A stretch of DNA of 64,000 nt, from positions 1 to 64,000 of the forward strand of contig SFMG01000001.1 of the NCBI GenBank assembly GCA_004554455.1. Direction: 5' to 3'. Shown here piece after piece: positions 34,542 through 43,323 of the stretch. A program made the position numbers and the translations under genes. Source of the stretch: Bacteroidales bacterium (GTDB lineage Bacteria > Bacteroidota > Bacteroidia > Bacteroidales > UBA932). Below the pieces are notes generated by a model. It did not search any database. It was not told the origin of the DNA and saw only the letters and a program-made list of their open reading frames with translations. Numbering within the stretch: the first letter of the stretch is position 1; each line of letters begins with the position of its first letter.

Positions 34542-36002
34542 ATGAAGATTACCGATCTCAACCCTCAGCTTGTGTGGAAGAATTTCCACTCGCTGACACA
34601 GATTCCACGTCCGTCAAAGCACGAGGAGAAGGTTTCCGAATTCCTCTACAATTATGGCAAGTCCCTCGGGCTGGAGACCATTCGTGACGAAGTGGGCAAT
34701 ATCATCATACGCAAGGAGGCAAGCCCAGGCTACGAGAACAGAATGGGAGTGATACTCCAAGGCCACATGGATATGGTACCCCAGAAGAACTCCGACGTGG
34801 AGCACGACTTCGAGAAGGACCCTATCGTCACCCGCATAGATGGAGAATGGGTGAAGGCCACGGGAACCACCCTGGGGGCGGACAACGGCATAGGTGTGGC
34901 TCTCGGAATGTCGGTGCTCGAGTCCAAGGACCTGGAGCACGGACCTGTGGAGCTGCTCGTGACCATAGATGAGGAGACCGGAATGACAGGAGCCAATGCC
35001 CTGAGTTCCAAGCTGCTCAAGGGAGACCTGCTCATCAACTGCGACAGCGAGGCAGAAGGAGAGCTCTGCGTAGGTTGCGCCGGCGGTCTGGACACCAATG
35101 TCAGCGCCAACTACAAGTGCATCAGGGCCACCAAGGGCCTCGTGCTCTACAGACTGCTCGTAAAGGGCCTGCGCGGAGGACATTCGGGAATGGATATCAG
35201 CCTCTACAGGGCCAATGCCAACATACTCGCAGCACGCATACTCCTGCCTCTGCTGACTAAGGGCGGAGCGAAGCTCGTAAGTTCTGACGGAGGTACCCTG
35301 CGCAACGCAATCCCTCGCGAGAACGTGTCCTATGTGCTCCTGGCTGCCGACTCCGTGGCCAAGGCCAAGAGGATTGCCGCAAAGGAAGCCGCTAGCATCA
35401 AGGCCGAGTTCGCCCTCGCCGATCCGGACATAGAGATCAGCTTCGAGGCCTGCCCACAGGGCAAAGCCCTCAGCTATGCCGAGGAGGCAGCTGCAGAGCG
35501 CCTGATCAGGGCCATCCTCGCCTGCCCTAACGGTGTGGAGAGGATGAGCGACAGCCTGCCGGGCCTCACCGAGACTTCCAACAACCTCGCCCGCGTTTCC
35601 ATTGCAAATGGAAAATTCACCGTCCTCACCCTGCTCCGCAGCTCTCTGGACTGCGCCAAGGAGGCCCTCGCACGCCGCATCGAAAGCGCCTTCGTGCTCG
35701 CCGGCTGCAAGGTGCGCTTCACCGGTGGCTATTCCGGCTGGGCTCCTGACAACAACAGCATCATACTCAAGGTGATGAAGGAGACCTACAGGAAAATCTA
35801 CGGCAAGGACGCAAAGATCGTGGCCACACACGGCGGCCTCGAGTGCGGCATACTCGGCTCGAAGTACCCTCATTGGGATATGGTGTCCTTCGGACCTACC
35901 ATAATGTACCCTCACTCCCCTGACGAGAAGCTTTTCATTCCGTCCGTGGAGCGCAGCTGGGAGTACCTCAAGGAAGTGCTCAAGGCTGTCCCTGAGAAAT
36001 AA
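34542..36002 (+). CDS. pepD: Aminoacyl-histidine dipeptidase (peptidase D, M20 family)
   Basis: 486 residues. Zinc ligands and neighbours of the M20C family are seen: LQGHMDMVPQKN (His/Asp), TTLGADNGIGVALGMSVLES (Asp, bridging), VTIDEETGMTGA (general-base Glu, Glu), INCDSEAEGELC, and a late ATHGGLECG with the last His. It hydrolyses Xaa-His and other dipeptides in the cytoplasm. Starts 10 bases after the previous gene. Confidence 0.95.
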   Translation: MKITDLNPQLVWKNFHSLTQIPRPSKHEEKVSEFLYNYGKSLGLETIRDEVGNIIIRKEASPGYENRMGVILQGHMDMVPQKNSDVEHDFEKDPIVTRIDGEWVKATGTTLGADNGIGVALGMSVLESKDLEHGPVELLVTIDEETGMTGANALSSKLLKGDLLINCDSEAEGELCVGCAGGLDTNVSANYKCIRATKGLVLYRLLVKGLRGGHSGMDISLYRANANILAARILLPLLTKGGAKLVSSDGGTLRNAIPRENVSYVLLAADSVAKAKRIAAKEAASIKAEFALADPDIEISFEACPQGKALSYAEEAAAERLIRAILACPNGVERMSDSLPGLTETSNNLARVSIANGKFTVLTLLRSSLDCAKEALARRIESAFVLAGCKVRFTGGYSGWAPDNNSIILKVMKETYRKIYGKDAKIVATHGGLECGILGSKYPHWDMVSFGPTIMYPHSPDEKLFIPSVERSWEYLKEVLKAVPEK

Positions 36003-36012
36003 GTTCTGAAAA

Positions 36013-37038
36013 TTACCTGCGATTGCGCGCGTTGAGGGCCCTCTGGAACTCACGCGCGTTTTTCATGTGCTCGGAGTAGCTGACGGCGAAACGGTGGCTG
36101 CCGTCGAAGGCCGGCGAGGCGCAGAAGAAGATGTAGTCGTGGCTGTCGGGGTTCAGCACCGCCTCCAGGCAGGCCTTGGAAGGCGCATTGATAGGAGTAG
36201 GCGGCAGACCGGCATATTTATATGTATTGTAAGGCGATTCCGCCTCCAGATGCTTGCGCAGAACGCGGTTGAGCGTATATCCGTAGATATAGCAGATAGT
36301 CGGGTCGGCCTGCAGCTTCATTCCGCGGTGCAGGCGGTTCAGATAGACGGCCGCGATTACGGGATATTCCTCCTCACGGCGGGTCTCGCCCTGCACTATG
36401 GAGGCGAGTATGGAGACCTCGTATGGAGTAAGTCCCTGCAGACGGGCCTTCTCCACGCGCTCCTCCGTCCAGAAGGCATCGTATTCGCTACGCAGACGGG
36501 CAAATATTTCGTCTATGGAAGCGGTCCACCAGAGCTGATAGTTGTCCGGGAGTATTATGGTGAAGAAGTCGGTGCTGTCAACTCCGTATTTCGCAAGGAA
36601 ATCATTGTCCCTCAAGGCATTGTCAACAGTGGTGGAATCCACCATCATCTGTCTGGAGATGAGCTTCACCACCCTTTCTCTGCTGCGTATGGTTCCTGAA
36701 AGGGCCAGGGTCTGGGGAGTCTGCCAGCCAAGGCGTAGCATACGGGCCACGTAAACGCTGGGAACCTTCCTGTCTATCACATAGCGTCCCGGCTTGGGCT
36801 GGCTGCATTCCTTGCGCAGCATACGGTCGAGGCTGCGCAGGCTGCGGGGTGCGGCACCCCTGACTATGGAGTCGCGCACGCTTTCGGGACTGGAGTCCGG
36901 ATAGACATAGAGCACATAGTCTCTGGTGAAATTTGGACGGTATCTGTCTATGTACCAGCTGCCTGCGAAATATGCTGCAGCGGCGGCGAGGAGCAGCAGC
37001 ACGGGAAGCGCTGCGAGAAGAATTTTCCTGGTTTTCAT
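36013..37038 (-). CDS. mltG: Endolytic peptidoglycan transglycosylase MltG
   Basis: 341 residues. One N-terminal membrane helix (LAALPVLLLLAAAAAYFAGS) is followed by the YceG domain with its catalytic-Glu block ILASIVQGETRREEEYPVIA, then AVYLNRLHRGMKLQADPT and a conserved YNTYKYAGLPPTPINAPS. It cuts nascent glycan strands to release them from synthases. The start directly abuts the stop of the glucosaminidase gene. Confidence 0.95.
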   Translation of the reverse strand: MKTRKILLAALPVLLLLAAAAAYFAGSWYIDRYRPNFTRDYVLYVYPDSSPESVRDSIVRGAAPRSLRSLDRMLRKECSQPKPGRYVIDRKVPSVYVARMLRLGWQTPQTLALSGTIRSRERVVKLISRQMMVDSTTVDNALRDNDFLAKYGVDSTDFFTIILPDNYQLWWTASIDEIFARLRSEYDAFWTEERVEKARLQGLTPYEVSILASIVQGETRREEEYPVIAAVYLNRLHRGMKLQADPTICYIYGYTLNRVLRKHLEAESPYNTYKYAGLPPTPINAPSKACLEAVLNPDSHDYIFFCASPAFDGSHRFAVSYSEHMKNAREFQRALNARNRR

Positions 37039-38025
37039 CTATTTCTTGCGGAGTTTGATGACATCGCCTTCACGGAGCGGGCTGTCCGCCTCCAGTCCGT
37101 TCATTTTGAGTATGGATTTGAGTTTCACGCCATAGCGCTGGGAGATGTCCCTGAGATTCTCTCCATCGGCGTCGCAGATATGCTTGTCCAGACCCTTGCG
37201 GCTGCAGTTTTTCTTGGGGCGTATATAAACCAGTTCGCCAGGCTTGAGTTCCCTGTCGGCGTCCTCCTCGTTGAAGCGCAGTATCTCCTTTAGGAAGAGT
37301 TCATATTCGGCGGCTATGCTGCTGTAGCTCTCGCCTCCGAAGGCCAGCACGCAAGGCACTGAATTGCGCTCGTAAACCTCTCTGGAGAGGGAGAAGGAAA
37401 ATCCGTCCGCCTTGCGCAGCTTTTCCATAGAGCTCGGAGATTCGGGAATCTCACGGCGCACGCTGGCGCTCTCCCTTGGCTTGCGCTCCTGGTGGCGGCT
37501 TGCGGCCTGGTTGCGGCTTGCGGCCGTCTGGGGACGGTCGAACTCGTAGAGTCTGTATTTCTCTATTATATTGATAAGCTTGTTTGCGTATGAAGGGTCG
37601 GTGGCATAGCCCGCACTCTTCAGGCCGTAGCACCAGCCCTTGTAGTCCGTCGGTTCAAGGTCGAAAAGGAACTTGTAGCGGTCTTTGTAGCGGAGAAAGT
37701 CGGAGTGGTCTTTGTAGGAGTCCTCGACGCTCTCGTATTTCCTGAAACATTCGTCCTTCGCATCATCGTCGTGATAGACCTTCATTCCCGTCCAGCCGTG
37801 GCATTTGATTCCGAAATGGTTGTTCGCCTGCACGGCAAGGGTGGAACGTCCCATTCCCGACTCGAGCAGGCCCTGGGCAAGGGTGATGCTGGCTGGAACG
37901 CCGCTGCGGTACATTTCAGCCACGGCAGCATCCGAATATGTGGCTATATATTGCTCATACAGGTCCTGGGCTGCAAGGGGGAAGCAGCACAGAAAGGATA
38001 TCAGAAGCGCAACTGTCTTTCTCAT
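37039..38025 (-). CDS. Exported N-acetylglucosaminidase with LysM repeats
   Basis: 328 residues. A signal peptide (RKTVALLISFLCCFPLAAQ) is followed by a glucosaminidase domain at about 25-165 (ITLAQGLLESGMGRSTLAVQ, ANNHFGIKCHGWTGM). A low-complexity Arg/Ser/Gln linker leads to two LysM-like modules, one around residues 215-265 and one at the C-terminus (DGENLRDISQRYGVKLKSIL). It would cut peptidoglycan in the periplasm. Overlaps the rnz stop by four bases and abuts mltG. Confidence 0.92.
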   Translation of the reverse strand: MRKTVALLISFLCCFPLAAQDLYEQYIATYSDAAVAEMYRSGVPASITLAQGLLESGMGRSTLAVQANNHFGIKCHGWTGMKVYHDDDAKDECFRKYESVEDSYKDHSDFLRYKDRYKFLFDLEPTDYKGWCYGLKSAGYATDPSYANKLINIIEKYRLYEFDRPQTAASRNQAASRHQERKPRESASVRREIPESPSSMEKLRKADGFSFSLSREVYERNSVPCVLAFGGESYSSIAAEYELFLKEILRFNEEDADRELKPGELVYIRPKKNCSRKGLDKHICDADGENLRDISQRYGVKLKSILKMNGLEADSPLREGDVIKLRKK

Positions 38026-38948
38026 AAGAGTTTCTTTAATGGTATGTCTATGACATCCAGATCCTTACCCAGGCACGTGGCCGGGAAAATCTCCTTCGCC
38101 TCCTCCAAAAGTACGGATAAATCCCGGTATTTGGAAGAATAGTGGCCCAGGAGCAGCTGTCCTGCACCGGCTTCCTTTGCACAGAGAGCCGCCTGGGCAG
38201 CGGTGGAGTGAAAGCGCTCGGCTGCCTTGTCCTCCATATCCCTGGTGTAGGTCGCCTCGTGATAGAGCAGGTCCACGCCCTTCACCCAGGTGCTGAGCTC
38301 CGGAAAAGGAGCCGTATCGCTGCAGTAGGCATAGCTGCGCGGCTCGTAAGGAAGGTAGGTCAGCTCGGAGTTGGGGATTACCCTGTCTCCGCGTATTATG
38401 TCCTCTCCCCTTTTGGCCGTGGCTATCTCCTCCAGACTGAGCCCACGGGCGGCGATCTCCATCTTTTTGACGTTCAGCTGCGGCTGCTGCTCCCTGAAGA
38501 GGAAGCCGTAGCAGTCGATCTTGTGCCTCAGAGGGAAGGCGCTTACTCGTATCAGCTTGTCCTCGAAGAGAAGCTGCGGGGCCTTCATTTCCAGAGCATG
38601 ATGCTCGATGGGATAGTTCAGGCCTTCGCCGTAATAGGAGAGGAAGAACTTCAGCACAGGCGCGAAGGAGCGTGGGGCATATATGTCCAGTTTCCCGCTG
38701 CGTCCCAGCATAGCCATAGTGGAGAGCAGGCCGAAGAGGCCGAAGATGTGGTCCCCGTGTATGTGGGAAATGAATATGGCTTCTATCTTGAGATAGGAGA
38801 GACCGGCTGCACGTATGCGTATCTGGGTGCCCTCGCCGCAGTCAATCAAAAACAAGCGCCCACGAACATCTAGTACCTGGGCGCTTGGAAATCTGTTTAT
38901 AATGGGCAGGGCGGATGCCGTGCCCAATACATTCAGCGTAAAGTTCAT
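38022..38948 (-). CDS. rnz: Ribonuclease Z
   Basis: 308 residues. The metallo-beta-lactamase HxHxDH motif is FISHIHGDHIFGLFGLL near residue 62. An upstream Asp (FLIDCGEGTQIRIR) and a later His (LYHEATY, LLGHYSSKYRDL) complete the zinc site. It trims 3' trailers of pre-tRNAs. Follows rpsA by 9 bases and overlaps the glucosaminidase start by four. Confidence 0.96.
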   Translation of the reverse strand: MNFTLNVLGTASALPIINRFPSAQVLDVRGRLFLIDCGEGTQIRIRAAGLSYLKIEAIFISHIHGDHIFGLFGLLSTMAMLGRSGKLDIYAPRSFAPVLKFFLSYYGEGLNYPIEHHALEMKAPQLLFEDKLIRVSAFPLRHKIDCYGFLFREQQPQLNVKKMEIAARGLSLEEIATAKRGEDIIRGDRVIPNSELTYLPYEPRSYAYCSDTAPFPELSTWVKGVDLLYHEATYTRDMEDKAAERFHSTAAQAALCAKEAGAGQLLLGHYSSKYRDLSVLLEEAKEIFPATCLGKDLDVIDIPLKKLL

Positions 38949-38957
38949 TTCAGAGTA

Positions 38958-40784
38958 TTACTCACCCTTCTCGAGTTTGTCCTTGAGAGCTGCAAGAGCG
39001 TCGATGTCACCGAGAGTGGTCTTCTCTATGCTGGTGTTGAGCTTCTTGACTGCCTTCTTGGTAAGATCTGCCTCTGAAGCCGGCTTCTCGGCGCGGGCCT
39101 CTGCAGTTGCATAGGTCCTTACGTGGCTGAGAACGATCTTCTTGGCGTTCCTCTTGAGGTCGGTAACCTTGAATGCGAGTTTCTCACCTGCAACGACTGC
39201 GCTGCCGTCTTCCTTGGCGAGCTCCTTGGTGAAGCAGAATGCCTCTACGTCACCCTCGAGCATTACGACTGCGCCCTTGTCGTTAACGGAGGCAACGGTG
39301 CCCTCCACTACGCTTCCTACAGGGAACTTGGCCTCGATCTCATCCCAAGGGTTAGGGAGGAGCTGCTTGTGGCCGAGGCTGAGCTTGTGGTTGGCCTCGT
39401 CGAAGTCGAGGATCACAACCTCGATGGTGTCACCAGCGGCAACTGCCTCTGAAGGATGTTTGAGCTTGTTCCAGGAAAGGTCGCTCACGTGGATGAGGCC
39501 CTCTACGCCCTCCTCCAGCTCGGCGAATACACCGAAGTTGGTGATGTTGCGTACGGTAGCGCTGTGCTTGCTGCCTACAGGATACTTCTCACGGATGGAC
39601 TCCCATGGGTTAGGGGTGAGCTGCTTGATGCCGAGGGACATCTTCTTGTCCTCGCGGTCAAGGCTGAGGATCTGTGCCTCGACCTCGTCACCTACCTTCA
39701 GGTAATCCTGGGCGATGCGGAGGCGTGGGCTCCAGCTCATCTCGCTTACGTGGATGAGACCCTCTACGCCCGGCTCGATCTCTACAAATGCGCCGTAGTC
39801 GGCGATGAGGACAACCTTACCCTTAACCTTGTCACCTACCTTGAGGTTAGGATCGAGGGCATCCCAAGGATGCTGGGTGAGCTGCTTGAGACCCAGGGCG
39901 ATTCTCTTCTTGGTCTCGTCGAAGTCGAGTATCACGACATTGATCTTCTGGTCGAGGCTGACAACCTCCTCAGGATGGTTGACGCGGCCCCAGCTGAGGT
40001 CGGTGATGTGGATGAGTCCGTCAACACCGCCCAGATCGACGAATACGCCGTAGGAAGTGATGTTCTTGACGGTACCCTCAAGCACCTGGCCTTTCTCGAG
40101 CTTGCCGATGATCTCGCTCTTCTGAGCCTCGAGCTCGGCCTCGATGAGGGCCTTGTGGGATACTACGACATTGCGGAACTCCTGGTTGATCTTGACGATC
40201 TTGAAGTCCATGGTGGTATCTACGAACTGGTCGTAGTCACGGATAGGCTTGATGTCGATCTGTGAACCAGGGAGGAAGGCCTCGATGCCGAATACATCGA
40301 CGATCATACCGCCCTTGGTGCGGGTCTTGACATAACCCTTGACAATCTCGTTATTGTTGAATGCAGCATTGACCTCGTCCCAGGAACGGAGCTGACGCGC
40401 CTTCTTGTGGGAAAGGATGAGCTGACCCTTGCGGTCCTCAGGGTTCTCGACGAGCACCTCTACGGTGTCACCTACCTTGAGGTCTGGGTTGTAACGGAAC
40501 TCAGGAGCCATTATGACGCCCTCGCTCTTGTAACCGATGTTCACGATCACCTCTCTCTTGCTGATGGCGGTGACGGTGCCCTCGATCACTTCACCCTCGC
40601 TTACCTTTGAGAGGGTCTGGTTGTACTTTTCCTCGACCTCAGCCCTGTCTTCGCCGTAAACGTCGTCGTTTTCGAAGGCAGCCCAGTCGAAGTCCTCAGG
40701 AGCTACGGATGCGTTGAGGAAGCCTTTCTTCTTCTCCTCAACTGCAGGAGTCTCCTCTGCTGCGATTGTTTTGTTTTCTTCCAT
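38958..40784 (-). CDS. rpsA: 30S ribosomal protein S1
   Basis: 608 residues with six S1/OB repeats beginning near 60; later ones share the VEGLIHVSDLSW core (GVDGLIHITDLSWGRVNHPE, GVEGLIHVSEMSWSPRL, GVEGLIHVSDLSWNKLKHPS). In Bacteroidota S1 is a major mRNA-binding factor for initiation, fitting the near absence of Shine-Dalgarno sites here. Own promoter upstream. The C-terminus is charged. Confidence 0.97.
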   Translation of the reverse strand: MEENKTIAAEETPAVEEKKKGFLNASVAPEDFDWAAFENDDVYGEDRAEVEEKYNQTLSKVSEGEVIEGTVTAISKREVIVNIGYKSEGVIMAPEFRYNPDLKVGDTVEVLVENPEDRKGQLILSHKKARQLRSWDEVNAAFNNNEIVKGYVKTRTKGGMIVDVFGIEAFLPGSQIDIKPIRDYDQFVDTTMDFKIVKINQEFRNVVVSHKALIEAELEAQKSEIIGKLEKGQVLEGTVKNITSYGVFVDLGGVDGLIHITDLSWGRVNHPEEVVSLDQKINVVILDFDETKKRIALGLKQLTQHPWDALDPNLKVGDKVKGKVVLIADYGAFVEIEPGVEGLIHVSEMSWSPRLRIAQDYLKVGDEVEAQILSLDREDKKMSLGIKQLTPNPWESIREKYPVGSKHSATVRNITNFGVFAELEEGVEGLIHVSDLSWNKLKHPSEAVAAGDTIEVVILDFDEANHKLSLGHKQLLPNPWDEIEAKFPVGSVVEGTVASVNDKGAVVMLEGDVEAFCFTKELAKEDGSAVVAGEKLAFKVTDLKRNAKKIVLSHVRTYATAEARAEKPASEADLTKKAVKKLNTSIEKTTLGDIDALAALKDKLEKGE

Positions 40785-40844
40785 AGTAATTTTTTTGAAT
40801 CAACTAGTGGGTTTGACTTTATGTTCTGTGCTGTAAAAAGCGCG

Positions 40845-40874
40845 CAAATATAGTCATAATTCCCGAATCTACAA
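40845..40874 (-). promoter_or_regulatory. rpsA promoter (-33 TTG, -7 TATATTTG)
   Basis: On the minus strand a CTTG ends at 40872, followed after 19 bases by TATATTTG (40852 to 40845), then GCGCGC. This is the best-formed Bacteroidota promoter in the window, giving a leader of roughly 55 bases. Confidence 0.75.
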
Positions 40875-40937
40875 GCTTTTGCGGGAATGTTTTCAAGCTA
40901 TTTTCCAAAAAGGGACGCCCCGGTTCCGGAAGGAATC

Positions 40938-41891
40938 TCAGAGCATGCGGCGTTTCTTGAAAATGAGGATGATGAGAATGACCGGGACGATGAGGAGCAG
41001 GGACACTGCGGGCCACACTATCCACGGATGGGCCTCCAGTGTGTCACCGAAGACGTTCATTCCGAAAAAGCCGGTAACGAGGGTAGGAGGCATAAGCAGC
41101 AGGGACACCAGGGTGAAGACCTTCATTATCTTGTTCTGGTCGAGGTTGATTATACCTATCACCGTATTCTGCAGATACTCGAGACGCTCGAAGGAGAAGT
41201 TGGTGTGGTTGATGAGGGAGGAAATGTCCCTGAGGGAGACCTGAAGCCTCTCCATAAGCTCGCGCGGGAATATCTCGCTCTTGAGCATACTGGAGATGAC
41301 CCTCTGCTTGTCAACTATGTTCTCGCGGACGAGCATCATATTCTCCTGAAGCTGGTTTATGTCGATGAGGAACTCCTCGTTGATGTCCTCGCCTATGTTC
41401 ACCTTGCGGCTGTACTGCTCGATCTCCTTGTTCATGATCTCTATCATATCCGCATCGAGGTCCACACGCTGCTCTATGATGTTGGTAAAGACAATGTAGC
41501 CGCTCTGGTAGTTCTTCGGAAAGGCGATGATGCGGCGCTGGAGGTCCACGAAACTGCGCAGAGGCACTTCCCTGATGGTGGTCAGCACGCCTCCGCAGAG
41601 TATGAAAGAGACGGTCTCCATGGAATAGTCGTCAGGTCCCGGGATCACGAAGTTGGTGTTGGCGAAGATGGCATCGTCGGTCTCCGAGAAACGGGACGAG
41701 CTCTCGATCTCCTCCGCCTGGGCCCTGGTCTGGAGCTTCGTGCCGAGGAAGGATTCCACCGCCCTCTTCTCCTCCCCTTCCAGGTCATACATATCGATCC
41801 AGAGCACGTCAGAAGTCCGGAGCCTCTGCAGAATCTCCAGATTGGTGGTGTCGAACACCTGGGCATCTGACTTATAGAAGATTGTAACCAT
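40938..41891 (-). CDS. corA: CorA-family Mg2+/Co2+ transporter
   Basis: About 317 residues from the ATG giving MVTIFYKSDAQVFDTTN. A large cytoplasmic helical funnel is followed by two C-terminal membrane helices, with the diagnostic GMN motif in TGFFGMNVFGD between them. It is a homopentameric divalent-cation channel. The frame is open upstream to 42179 but overlaps the glycosyltransferase gene there. Last gene of the long minus-strand cluster. Confidence 0.95.
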   Translation of the reverse strand: MVTIFYKSDAQVFDTTNLEILQRLRTSDVLWIDMYDLEGEEKRAVESFLGTKLQTRAQAEEIESSSRFSETDDAIFANTNFVIPGPDDYSMETVSFILCGGVLTTIREVPLRSFVDLQRRIIAFPKNYQSGYIVFTNIIEQRVDLDADMIEIMNKEIEQYSRKVNIGEDINEEFLIDINQLQENMMLVRENIVDKQRVISSMLKSEIFPRELMERLQVSLRDISSLINHTNFSFERLEYLQNTVIGIINLDQNKIMKVFTLVSLLLMPPTLVTGFFGMNVFGDTLEAHPWIVWPAVSLLLIVPVILIILIFKKRRML

Positions 41892-41932
41892 GGACGGCAA
41901 AAGTATCCATAATGAGGGAGAAATCCAAATTT

Positions 41933-42667
41933 TTATCCCTTTCGGGCGGCCGGTCTGATTTTGCGCAGTCTCAGGCCCATCACGCCCCAGAAGGCCTCTC
42001 CGAAAATGCTGCTGCTCATCTTGGATGTACCTTCGGTCCTGTCCACGAAGATCACAGGCACCTCCCTGATCTTGAAACCCAGCTTGTAGGCGCTGTACTT
42101 CATCTCTATCTGGAAACCGTAGCCCTTCATCTTCACCTTGTCCAGGTCGATGGTTTCCAGCACCTTGCGCGAGTAGCACTTGAAGCCGGCGGTGGTGTCG
42201 TACACCTTCATCCCCAGCACGCTGCGCACATAGACGGAAGCATAGTAGGACATTATGACGCGGCCTATGGGCCAGTTTATGACGCTGATCCCGTTGCAGT
42301 AGCGCGAGCCTATGGCCAGGTCGGCGCCGTCTTTCGCGCAGGCATCGTAGAGGCGAGGCAGGTCGGCCGGATTGTGGGAGAAGTCGGCGTCCATTTCGAA
42401 TATATAGTCATATCCCTGCCCCACTGCCCAGCGGAATCCGGTGATATAGGCGGTTCCGAGGCCCAGTTTGCCGCTGCGTTCGATCATGAAAAGGCGTTCC
42501 GGAAACTCGGCCTGCAGTCCGCGGACTATGCCGGCAGTGCCGTCAGGCGAGCCGTCTTCGATTACGAGTATATGGTAGCCGCCTTCGAGGGCGAAAACCG
42601 CACGTATGATCTTTTCTATATTTTCCTTCTCGTTATAGGTCGGGATTATTACTACTTTGCTGTCCAT
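41933..42667 (-). CDS. Polyprenol-phosphate hexose synthase (Dpm1-like GT2)
   Basis: About 244 residues from MDSKVVIIPTYNEKENIEKI. The GT-A fold of GT2 is clear: EDGSPDGTAGIVRGLQ (first Asp), FEMDADFSHNPADLPRL (DxD-like), and the conserved KVYDTTAGFKCYSRKVLETI. It resembles dolichyl/polyprenyl-phosphate mannose synthases without membrane helices. It would load a sugar on a lipid carrier for envelope glycosylation. Starts 14 bases after recR. Confidence 0.9.
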   Translation of the reverse strand: MDSKVVIIPTYNEKENIEKIIRAVFALEGGYHILVIEDGSPDGTAGIVRGLQAEFPERLFMIERSGKLGLGTAYITGFRWAVGQGYDYIFEMDADFSHNPADLPRLYDACAKDGADLAIGSRYCNGISVINWPIGRVIMSYYASVYVRSVLGMKVYDTTAGFKCYSRKVLETIDLDKVKMKGYGFQIEMKYSAYKLGFKIREVPVIFVDRTEGTSKMSSSIFGEAFWGVMGLRLRKIRPAARKG

Positions 42668-42681
42668 ATTGCTGACTATTA

Positions 42682-43317
42682 TCACTGTATCAATTTAAAT
42701 GGCTGGCGGTTGGCTATGGAGCGGCCGAGGGTCAAAGAATCCGCGTACTCGAGATTGTCCCCGAAGCCCAGACCCCTGGCCGGAGCCGTAACCTTCACTC
42801 CGAGCGGGGCTATCTGACGGTAGATGTAGAAGGAAGTGGTTTCACCTTCCACGTCCCCGCTCAGGGCCAGTATCACCTCCAGAGGGGATTCCGCAGCAAT
42901 TTCCGTACCTTTTACCCTGTCCACGAGCGCGGATATGCTCAGATCGGAAGGTCCCACGCCGTTTATGGGGGAAATGATGCCCCCGAGCACATGATAGAGC
43001 CCGTGGTACTGGCCGGTCGCCTCTATGCTCATAACGTCCCTGACGTTCTCCACCACGCATATTGTCCTGCTGTCGCGACGGCTGTCCGAACATATAGGGC
43101 AGAGCACGTCGTCGCAAAGCATGCGGCAGCGGCTGCAGTACTGCACCCCGTCCCGCAGGGCGTTTATGGCGCCGGTGAAATGATGCACGTTCTCGGACGG
43201 CTGACGCAGCAGGTACAGGGCCAGGCGCAGGGCGCTTTTGCGCCCCACTCCGGGCAGGGAGCCTATGGCGTCAACGGCCTCTTCGAGCAGTTTGGATGGA
43301 TATTGTTCCTTGTACAT
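42682..43317 (-). CDS. recR: Recombination protein RecR
   Basis: 211 residues. HhH at the N-terminus (AIGSLPGVGRKSALRLALYL), four-Cys zinc finger (CSRCRMLCDDVLCPIC), then a Toprim domain (TICVVENVRDVMSIEATGQY, LSGDVEGETTSFYI). With RecO/RecF it loads RecA at gaps. Six bases after tex. Confidence 0.97.
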   Translation of the reverse strand: MYKEQYPSKLLEEAVDAIGSLPGVGRKSALRLALYLLRQPSENVHHFTGAINALRDGVQYCSRCRMLCDDVLCPICSDSRRDSRTICVVENVRDVMSIEATGQYHGLYHVLGGIISPINGVGPSDLSISALVDRVKGTEIAAESPLEVILALSGDVEGETTSFYIYRQIAPLGVKVTAPARGLGFGDNLEYADSLTLGRSIANRQPFKLIQ

Positions 43318-43323
43318 ATTCCG

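Noticed and set aside
42000..42179. N-terminal extension of CorA
   Set aside because: The extra 96 residues overlap the glycosyltransferase gene in another frame and look like random translation.
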